Source: a virus. From it: a stretch of DNA of 25,791 nucleotides. Position numbers and translations under genes: made by a program. Each line of letters starts with the position of its first letter. The first letter of the stretch is position 1. Shown here piece after piece: positions 21,208 to 25,791 of this stretch. The notes under the pieces were generated by a model that was not told the origin of the DNA, made no database searches, and saw only the letters and a list, made by a program, of their open reading frames with translations. The stretch spans positions 1 to 25,791 of the IMG/VR virus record IMGVR_UViG_3300042384_001106. One strand, 5' to 3'.

Positions 21208-21395
21208 AATAGTCTAAATCTTAATAGTGGTTTACCATTAATTGTAATATCCCCCTTATCATTTTTACCAATGGTTTTAACAACAATCTTTTTGTTTTTA
21301 AATTTACCACCCATAATCACATCCCCAACTTTAATGTCAAGTTTAATCATTTCTGATATGTATTTGTATTGTTGTTCCGTTATAATGATTTTCAT
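21204..21395 (-). CDS. Very short leader-tagged beta-rich protein
   Basis: 63 residues. Class-B leader MKIIITEQQYKYISE-M (cut predicted after residue 15) followed by a 48-residue, beta-rich, Gly- and Lys-rich domain: DIKVGDVIMGGKFKNKKIVV and KTIGKNDKGDITINGKPLLR. The IKVGDVI..GKFKNKKIVVKTIG..DKG pattern suggests a small SH3/KOW-like barrel. It is first of a two-gene unit. Its TATTTAT box lies inside the 3' end of the upstream gene, 1 base away. Confidence 0.8.
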   Translation of the reverse strand: MKIIITEQQYKYISEMIKLDIKVGDVIMGGKFKNKKIVVKTIGKNDKGDITINGKPLLRFRLL

Positions 21396-21396
21396 A

Positions 21397-21786
21397 TTAT
21401 AATAAATATCTAATATAGTTATGTTCTAATCTCCTTAAAATAAAAATTTTGAGGTCTTTTGATACACTATCAAAATCAACACTATAATACCCATTATAAC
21501 CTGACGGAACATCAAATGAGTCATCATAATTTATCTCAACACCAAATTGCTCTTGTGTGTAAAGAGCAAAAATAATTTTTCTTGTATCAAACCAAAGTTC
21601 CTGAACATAAACAATATCATTATCCCTATATAATTTCAGTCCATCTGGTACTCTATCCTCAAGCTCTTTAACTAATTTTTTTGGTAACTCCCAGTGAAGA
21701 ATATTGGTCTCGGTAACTTCCTCTTTAAGTACTCGTTTAACAATTCTTGTTAAATCTGATTCGGTTAGTTTTACAATTTTTTTCAT
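21397..21786 (-). CDS. Leader-tagged hypothetical protein
   Basis: 129 residues from the ATG at 21786; an upstream in-frame TTG at 21792 lies in the promoter box and is rejected. Class-A leader MKKIVKLTESDLTRIVKRVL followed by KE-E (cut predicted after residue 22). The body looks beta-rich: LYRDNDIVYVQELWFDTRKI, IFALYTQEQFGVEINYDDSF, NGYYSVDFDSVSKDLKIFIL, ending in RRLEHNYIRYLL. Family not recognised. Confidence 0.85.
   Translation of the reverse strand: MKKIVKLTESDLTRIVKRVLKEEVTETNILHWELPKKLVKELEDRVPDGLKLYRDNDIVYVQELWFDTRKIIFALYTQEQFGVEINYDDSFDVPSGYNGYYSVDFDSVSKDLKIFILRRLEHNYIRYLL
21402..21408 (-). promoter_or_regulatory. TATTTAT box for the gene starting at 21395
   Basis: TAGATATTTATTATAATATG on the minus strand; 6 bases to the ATG. 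It is embedded in the last codons of the gene at 21397-21786. Confidence 0.55.
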
Positions 21787-21791
21787 ATACA

Positions 21792-21798
21792 ATAAATA
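21792..21798 (-). promoter_or_regulatory. TATTTAT box for the gene starting at 21786
   Basis: ATGATATTTATTGTATATG on the minus strand; 5 bases to the ATG. Confidence 0.6.
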
Positions 21799-21826
21799 TC
21801 ATATAAAACAAAAAAAACGAATTTCG

Positions 21827-21854
21827 GTTAACACACCCAATCAGAAAGGAAGAA
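21827..21854 (-). repeat. Upstream repeat, partial copy C
   Basis: Shares the exact 18-base core CCAATCAGAAAGGAAGAA (21837-21854) and a neighbouring GTTAA with copies A and B, but diverges beyond. The distance from core to TATTTAT box is about 9-10 bases longer than in copies A and B. Confidence 0.8.
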
Positions 21855-21862
21855 AAATAAAA

Positions 21863-21890
21863 AACCCCAAATTATTTCTAAAATGGGGTT
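21863..21890 (-). terminator. Intrinsic terminator after the gene at 21902-22156
   Basis: AACCCCA (21863-21869) pairs with TGGGGTT (21884-21890); the T-run follows on the minus strand. It shares the TTAATGGTTAA flank with the terminator at 22688. Confidence 0.8.
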
Positions 21891-21901
21891 TAATGGTTAA
21901 T

Positions 21902-22156
21902 TTAGAATCTATTGTTTCCGTAATATTTTGTTTTACTTTTATATCTTGTTTTAGTTTGACAACCTTTCTTTTTTCTCTTATATTTTCCTCCGTTCATTCC
22001 TGAAGGTGTTGCAACATCATTAAAACAGGCCATGTCTTCTTTTGCGATGTCGTTAACATTTACAATAACTTCGTCGTCATCTTCCTCCATCTCTATAATG
22101 GTTCTTTTAATAATCCTAGTTAAATCGGATTCTGTTAGTCTAATTATTCTTTTCAT
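21902..22156 (-). CDS. Short leader-tagged protein with basic tail
   Basis: 84 residues. Class-A leader MKRIIRLTESDLTRIIKRTI followed by IE-M (cut predicted after residue 22). An acidic stretch (EEDDDEVIVNVNDIAKED) leads to MACFNDVATPSGMNGG and a strongly basic tail (KYKRKKKGCQTKTRYKSKTK, then YYGNNRF). The basic tail could bind DNA or RNA, as in packaged internal proteins; this is an inference. Two Cys. Confidence 0.85.
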   Translation of the reverse strand: MKRIIRLTESDLTRIIKRTIIEMEEDDDEVIVNVNDIAKEDMACFNDVATPSGMNGGKYKRKKKGCQTKTRYKSKTKYYGNNRF

Positions 22157-22173
22157 AATATTTTTATTTATAT

Positions 22174-22180
22174 ATAAATA
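22174..22180 (-). promoter_or_regulatory. TATTTAT box for the gene starting at 22156
   Basis: GTATATATTTATATATAAAT on the minus strand, 17 bases before the ATG; similar to the boxes in repeats A and B. Confidence 0.5.
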
Positions 22181-22221
22181 TATACATTAATAAAAAAACC
22201 GAACTTTCTGAAAAAAATTAA

Positions 22222-22254
22222 AAATATAACCACTTATTACTGAAGTGGGGGTAA
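22222..22254 (-). terminator. Intrinsic terminator after the gene at 22270, copied from or to 22731
   Basis: CCACTT (22230-22235) pairs with AAGTGG (22243-22248); a T-rich tail follows on the minus strand. The 24 bases around it recur almost exactly at 22731-22756, inside the end of another gene. Confidence 0.7.
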
Positions 22255-22269
22255 ATAAAGTGTTTTAAA

Positions 22270-22647
22270 TTACTCAACAAACTCAAGATTTAGTAATGGT
22301 TCCCAATTTTCTATAATATATTCCAAAACCTCCTCATACTCCTCTTCATCAATTTCTTCCCCATAATGTTCACCATCAACATAAACAACATCATTATCAA
22401 TATCTTCCGGATGAAGACGAATAAAGTTGTCCATAAAATAACCTGAGTCGCAACCAATTATTTTATAAACCTCAATATAATCTTGATACACATTAACATA
22501 TTCAAGATCAATTAAGTTATTCTTGGTAAGTAATGACATTAATTTTCGGACATTTTCATTCGGTGGAGAGGTCAATCTATTTTCTTTAATTACTCGTTTA
22601 ACAATTCTTGTTAAATCAGATTCTGTTAATCTTATTACTTTTTTCAT
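22270..22647 (-). CDS. Leader-tagged acidic protein
   Basis: 125 residues. The most typical class-A leader: MKKVIRLTESDLTRIVKRVI followed by KE-N (cut predicted after residue 22). The body contains LTSPPNENVRKLMSLLTKNN, LIDLEYVNVYQDYIEVYKII, CDSGYFMDNF and a long acidic C-terminus (HPEDIDNDVVYVDGEHYGEE, IDEEEYEEVLEYIIENWEPL). No membrane segment. Family not recognised. Its TATTTAT box is 19 bases upstream. Confidence 0.87.
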   Translation of the reverse strand: MKKVIRLTESDLTRIVKRVIKENRLTSPPNENVRKLMSLLTKNNLIDLEYVNVYQDYIEVYKIIGCDSGYFMDNFIRLHPEDIDNDVVYVDGEHYGEEIDEEEYEEVLEYIIENWEPLLNLEFVE

Positions 22648-22666
22648 AAATTCTTTGTTTTATTTA

Positions 22667-22673
22667 ATAAATA
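22667..22673 (-). promoter_or_regulatory. TATTTAT box for the gene starting at 22647
   Basis: GATATATTTATTAAATAAAA on the minus strand, 19 bases before the ATG. Confidence 0.5.
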
Positions 22674-22687
22674 TATCAAAAAATAAA

Positions 22688-22716
22688 AACCCCAAATTCT
22701 TATTAGAAAATGGGGA
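22688..22716 (-). terminator. Intrinsic terminator after the gene at 22724-22942
   Basis: CCCCA (22690-22694) pairs with TGGGG (22711-22715), extended by weaker pairs (TTCT/AGAA) in the loop; a T-run follows on the minus strand. Confidence 0.75.
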
Positions 22717-22723
22717 TTAATGG

Positions 22724-22942
22724 TTAAAAATACAACCACTTATTACTGAAGTGGGGATAATATCTATCAAAGTTTCGTTGACGATCAATCATATCATCCA
22801 AATCCATCGCAATAACAAGCGAACACATAATGACATAAAGATAACTACCACCAATAAAATAGGTAATAAGAAACCCAATGAATAATTTTAAAACAAGAAG
22901 GTTTAAAATAAAATAAATCTGATAAATAAAAAAGTTTTTCAT
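22724..22942 (-). CDS. Small two-helix membrane protein under a host-type promoter
   Basis: 72 residues from the ATG at 22942; a longer reading from 23005 passes through the promoter and is rejected. Membrane helices at about 8-31 (QIYFILNLLVLKLFIGFLIT) and 33-47 (GSYLYVIMCSLVIAM). The C-terminus LDDMIDRQRNFDRYYPHFSN, ending KWLYF, is charged and aromatic. No leader tag. It is one of the few genes here with a full Bacteroidota consensus promoter, so it may be expressed early by host polymerase. Possible roles are superinfection exclusion or membrane remodelling; the sequence alone does not decide. Its last codons overlap a hairpin sequence repeated at 22227. Confidence 0.75.
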   Translation of the reverse strand: MKNFFIYQIYFILNLLVLKLFIGFLITYFIGGSYLYVIMCSLVIAMDLDDMIDRQRNFDRYYPHFSNKWLYF

Positions 22943-22963
22943 AGTTTTTAGATTAATGATAAA

Positions 22964-22993
22964 CAAAGATATAAATAATTTCGGTTTTTCCAA
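22964..22993 (-). promoter_or_regulatory. Bacteroidota consensus promoter TTG-N19-TAnnTTTG
   Basis: On the minus strand TTG (22993-22991) is followed by exactly 19 bases and then TATCTTTG (22971-22964). It is placed about 21 bases before the ATG at 22942, giving a leader of about 15 bases. Confidence 0.75.
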
Positions 22994-22999
22994 GAAAAT

Positions 23000-23055
23000 T
23001 ATCAAAATTTTTTTTTTAGAATTTTCTATTTATAAAAAGAAGGCGTCGTGTTTTA
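23000..23055. repeat. Direct repeat, left copy, flanking the methyltransferase-nuclease pair
   Basis: 56 bases that align without gaps to 25269-25324 at roughly 75-80 percent identity by eye. Shared blocks: TATCAAAA, a run of T, TATAAAAAG and GTCGTGTTT. The two copies bracket the 23125-25218 gene pair. Confidence 0.75.
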
Positions 23056-23124
23056 GAATGGGATAACAAAGTTCTATGGTTCAAGACGTTTACATAATAG
23101 AAAAAAAGATGTATTATTAATGAT

Positions 23125-24294
23125 ATGAATTTTATCAATCCGTACGACCAAGAAAAGAAGAAGAAGGAGGGAATTTTTCACACACCAGAAGATATTGCGT
23201 TATTTATGGTGAATAAAACCAAAGTGTTTGATGATGGTAAAGGAATATGGTTTGATCCTTGTTGTGGTTTGGGTGTTTTATCAATTCTTTTGGCCTCAAT
23301 ACAAGAAGATCCGATTGATTTTATTAAAAATAGGTTAATAATTAATGAGAAAGATGAATATCAGTTAGCCATTGCATTAAACAATTTTATGGAAAAGTTT
23401 GGTGTGGTACCAAGTAGTTACAATGAGGATTTTTTAACATTAACAATTGATTATGACTACGTAATAATGAACCCCCCATATTTCAAATATATGGACAATG
23501 ATATGTACGCATATTTTTTAGATGAGGTGATTCAAAAAGCAAGGGGATTTATTAGTATAAACCCAATGTCATTTTCAAATGGTAGGGATTTTAAAAAAAC
23601 ACGAGAAGGTTTATTAACATATTCATCACTAACAACATATCATTTTGATAACATACCAGGACATATTTTTGATGACGCAACAGTTAGGGTATCAATAATC
23701 ATAGCTCATAACACAGACAATAATAGAAAAACAACAACACAAATTAGATGGCAAAGTAACCAGAGGGATAAAATGATATTATCTCTTGATGATAAACTTG
23801 ATGATGGTTTATTTACAAAAGAAATTTTTTATAAAACATCTCCGAACACAACAAAATATATACATAATGATACATTATCAAAATATACAACAGAAATAAC
23901 AGATTATCCCTTGTATATTACAAGTACACCAAGATATTTTATTTCAGCATCAACAAAAAAATTAGATAGGTCTGGTCAAATTGTAATATATTTAAAGGAT
24001 TTTGAGACTTACCACAAAGCATTAATTCTATTAAATAGTACATACTTATATTGGTGGTGGAGAACATCCGACAGTTCAATGACGTTAACCAAAAAGACTT
24101 TATTATCATTACCCTGGATTGACGTACCAGTTGATATGTCGTTAATTCAAGAAATACTGGAAAGTGAAAATATCAATAAAGTATATAAGATGAACGCGGG
24201 AAAAAAACAAGAGAATATTAAACACCCAATGGAACTGGTGTCTAAATTAAATGATTTATTTATTGATGTTGATTTATTGTGGTTACACAAATAA
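23125..24294 (+). CDS. N6-adenine DNA methyltransferase (type I/IIG-like)
   Basis: 389 residues. It should transfer a methyl group from S-adenosylmethionine to adenine N6 in DNA. Seen: the HTPEDIALFMV segment (19-29) typical of HsdM/Eco57I-type enzymes, motif I FDPCCGLG (43-50), an acidic INEKDE (73-78) that would hold the cofactor ribose, and motif IV NPPY (116-119). The C-terminal part (AFETYHKALILLNSTYLYWW-like region at about 293-320, then LTKKTLLSLPW) resembles the recognition/closing region of this class. It is shorter than most type I M subunits (about 500) and has no nuclease fused. No leader tag, no TATTTAT box. It converges on the nuclease gene, overlapping by 12 bases. Confidence 0.9.
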   Translation: MNFINPYDQEKKKKEGIFHTPEDIALFMVNKTKVFDDGKGIWFDPCCGLGVLSILLASIQEDPIDFIKNRLIINEKDEYQLAIALNNFMEKFGVVPSSYNEDFLTLTIDYDYVIMNPPYFKYMDNDMYAYFLDEVIQKARGFISINPMSFSNGRDFKKTREGLLTYSSLTTYHFDNIPGHIFDDATVRVSIIIAHNTDNNRKTTTQIRWQSNQRDKMILSLDDKLDDGLFTKEIFYKTSPNTTKYIHNDTLSKYTTEITDYPLYITSTPRYFISASTKKLDRSGQIVIYLKDFETYHKALILLNSTYLYWWWRTSDSSMTLTKKTLLSLPWIDVPVDMSLIQEILESENINKVYKMNAGKKQENIKHPMELVSKLNDLFIDVDLLWLHK

Positions 24295-25218
24295 CGGTTT
24301 TTGGATTATAGACACATCCCCAACGTGTTGATTAACATTACCAATGTGAATACGAAAGTTATTATTACCCAACATCTCAATATTATTTTTTTTAAATGAA
24401 AATGTGGTGTTTTTTGTTATGTATTTATATCTTGATGATTTGTTACCACCCCTCTGTTTCATCTCAGAAACTTCGTCAACATTCAAATATAAGAAATCAT
24501 CAATAATATCCAATTTATTTGGGGTAAATACTTTTTTGGTGTTTCTACTACAACTTCTAACTTCAATTAAAAATGAATGGTTACTATTATACTCATCAAT
24601 CGTCATAACATTTAATACACCGTCACCGTTGTGTGATATAATGTAATCAAATCTGGTTGTTGTAATGTTATCAATACCAACATTAAGTTCATATCTCTTA
24701 TTAACACCCAAATTATCCAATATGTTATAGTCAGACAAAACACCACCATTAAATAAAGACTTAACATAGTTATTGAAAACCAAATCTCTTGAGGTACATT
24801 CAAGTATGCCCCCATCATCGTCATAGGTGAACCCACAAGTTTTTACATATGACAAACTTTCCTTTATCTCTATTCTATATGATATACCATTTAGATGATT
24901 ATATATGGTTAAGTCGGATTTATTTGATCCACCATCTTGATATAGAGAATAATCCTCACCACGATACCAACCATTACCAACATATTTACATTCTAATATG
25001 TTTGCAATTTGTTGGGTTACCATAGTTTCAAAGATTTTACCTGGTTGTGGTAATAATCCATTCTCTATACGATTTTTAGTATCTTCCTCTAAAAATGGCA
25101 AACCTTTTAAAATATCTAAAGACAGATTAATATTGTTAAAGTTTTTCTTGAATGAACCTTTTATACGTTTTAAGTCACGCATATTAATAATAATTCTTAC
25201 AGACATTATTTTATTCAT
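24283..25218 (-). CDS. Predicted PD-(D/E)XK restriction endonuclease
   Basis: 311 residues if started at 25218 (Met5 at 25206 or Met13 at 25182 are alternatives). A helix GKIFETMVTQQIANILECKY (60-79) precedes the putative active site: SD at 101-102 in KSDLTIYN, then YRIEIKES with E117 and K119, giving D-x14-E-x-K, the usual type II nuclease arrangement. The C-terminal part is beta-rich with charged residues (EVRSCSRNTKKVFTPNKLD). Its position next to, and facing, a DNA methyltransferase makes a restriction-modification pair the likely reading. No leader tag and no TATTTAT box. The nuclease call rests on motif spacing and context. Confidence 0.8.
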   Translation of the reverse strand: MNKIMSVRIIINMRDLKRIKGSFKKNFNNINLSLDILKGLPFLEEDTKNRIENGLLPQPGKIFETMVTQQIANILECKYVGNGWYRGEDYSLYQDGGSNKSDLTIYNHLNGISYRIEIKESLSYVKTCGFTYDDDGGILECTSRDLVFNNYVKSLFNGGVLSDYNILDNLGVNKRYELNVGIDNITTTRFDYIISHNGDGVLNVMTIDEYNSNHSFLIEVRSCSRNTKKVFTPNKLDIIDDFLYLNVDEVSEMKQRGGNKSSRYKYITKNTTFSFKKNNIEMLGNNNFRIHIGNVNQHVGDVSIIQKPLFV

Positions 25219-25268
25219 AATGTAAATGTAATTATAAAAAATTAAAATATCAAATTTTAACCAAAAAA

Positions 25269-25324
25269 TATCAAAAATTTTTTTTGAGGAATTGACCCTT
25301 ATAAAAAGAGGGGGTCGTGTTTAT
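25269..25324. repeat. Direct repeat, right copy
   Basis: The partner of 23000-23055, in the same orientation. In this copy GACCC and GGGTC can pair around the TATAAAAAGAG block; the left copy cannot form that stem, so the hairpin is not conserved. Confidence 0.75.
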
Positions 25325-25337
25325 AGGGAAATAAAAA

Positions 25338-25736
25338 TTAATTCTCTTTTAAATACCTATTAATAACATAGTTTGAATATTGTTTCCATATGGAAGAAAT
25401 ATATTTATCGTCCACACCATATTTCTCCCGCATAACACTATTAAAACAACTAGGTCTAAAACTAAAAACAGGGTTATATCTCTCTGAATGATCTAAAAAG
25501 ATAGAGATGTTACAATCAAATAAAAAATAATGATGTCTAACTTTATGTGTGTTGTAAATTAAATCATCAGACACATATTTAACAAATGAATTATAATCAC
25601 CATCATATAAAATTTTAATCAAGTTCTTTAAACCACCAACCGCTTTAACCCCAACACTAAATTCGGAACGATTAATAAGTTTCATTAAATTATCTTTTAA
25701 TTTGTTATGTTGGTCTTCAGTAATAATAATTTTCAT
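25338..25736 (-). CDS. Leader-tagged member of the three-copy paralog family
   Basis: 132 residues. Class-B leader MKIIITEDQHNKLKDN. The core NLMKLINRSEFSVGVKAVGG and LKNLIKILYDGDYNSFVKYV aligns with the protein at 20737-21207. The second half (YNTHKVRHHYFLFDCNISIF, RYNPVFSFRPSCFNSVMREK, YVINRYLKEN) is distinct, with three Cys. Function unknown. A TATTTAT box stands 4 bases before the ATG. No terminator is visible after the stop; the right direct repeat follows 13 bases downstream. Confidence 0.85.
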   Translation of the reverse strand: MKIIITEDQHNKLKDNLMKLINRSEFSVGVKAVGGLKNLIKILYDGDYNSFVKYVSDDLIYNTHKVRHHYFLFDCNISIFLDHSERYNPVFSFRPSCFNSVMREKYGVDDKYISSIWKQYSNYVINRYLKEN

Positions 25737-25740
25737 ATTA

Positions 25741-25747
25741 ATAAATA
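25741..25747 (-). promoter_or_regulatory. TATTTAT box for the gene starting at 25736
   Basis: ACATATATTTATTAATATG on the minus strand; 4 bases to the ATG. Confidence 0.6.
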
Positions 25748-25791
25748 TATGTTGATGTGAAAATCTATTGATGAGGTGGGGATTATATACC

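Noticed and set aside
25269-25324. Hairpin GACCC/GGGTC as a terminator
   Set aside because: The pairing is absent from the left repeat copy and no T-run follows, so the conserved feature is the repeat and not the hairpin.
23000-25324. Insertion sequence or transposon around the restriction-modification pair
   Set aside because: The repeats are direct, not inverted, and no transposase or integrase gene lies between them.
1-25791. Bacterial chromosome region as origin of the window
   Set aside because: Not fully excluded, since GuaC, FKBP, type IX and restriction genes all occur in bacteria. The many tagged small proteins, the holin-like gene, T4-type families and absence of ordinary housekeeping operons make a phage more likely.

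Overview
The window is strongly AT-rich and densely packed, with 45 protein genes, mostly small, and intergenic gaps no longer than about 180 bases. I found no tRNA, rRNA, CRISPR array or transposase. The best reading is part of a large tailed phage of a Bacteroidota (flavobacterial) host. Evidence for the host: a type IX secretion (gliding-motility) C-terminal sorting domain, one textbook TTG-N19-TAnnTTTG promoter, and A/T-rich start regions without Shine-Dalgarno sequences. Evidence for a phage: many small unrelated proteins sharing a leader peptide, a holin-like protein, several families I recall from T4-like phages (the RARHKCDQ...GYWSC domain, the HELKWHFD cupin, the ILDQHKKIYDGYVTQYGQ acidic protein), and a lean gene layout. 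No terminase, portal or major capsid gene lies in the window, so the phage assignment is an inference.

Layout. Bases 88-5048 (minus strand) hold seven genes: an SH3-like protein, two acidic proteins, and a four-gene set encoding a small protein, a membrane-active protein, a membrane-anchored peptidoglycan-binding-like protein and a Cys-containing protein. Bases 5079-9190 mix a multi-pass membrane protein, a zinc-metalloprotease-like protein, GMP reductase (guaC), a cupin, a T4-like basic-domain protein and tagged hypotheticals. Bases 9287-10406 hold a holin-like protein and small genes. Bases 10459-12196 are a three-gene operon of secreted proteins ending in a type IX sorting domain. Bases 12249-13786 hold hypotheticals and an FKBP-type isomerase. 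Bases 13797-22942 are mostly short leader-tagged proteins, with two large peptidoglycan-binding proteins. Bases 23125-25218 are a DNA methyltransferase facing a PD-(D/E)XK nuclease, flanked by 56-base direct repeats. A last tagged gene closes the window.

Two signals tie the window together. (1) About 20 otherwise unrelated proteins start with MKK-I-I-x-L-T-E-S-D-L-x-R-I-V-x-x-V-I-x-E, with M-K-I-I-I-T-E-x-Q, or with a looser leader, and most leaders contain an [IL]-x-E site like the one cut by the T4 prohead protease. I propose that these are capsid-targeting propeptides for a large set of packaged internal proteins. The cytosolic enzymes (GuaC, FKBP, cupin, methyltransferase, nuclease) lack the leader. 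(2) A TATTTAT element stands just upstream of 22 genes at the head of a transcription unit. It is often only 4-6 bases from the ATG, which suggests a phage late promoter giving leaderless or nearly leaderless mRNA. It precedes most tagged genes, the holin-like gene and the secreted operon. It is absent before the cytosolic enzymes and inside operons.
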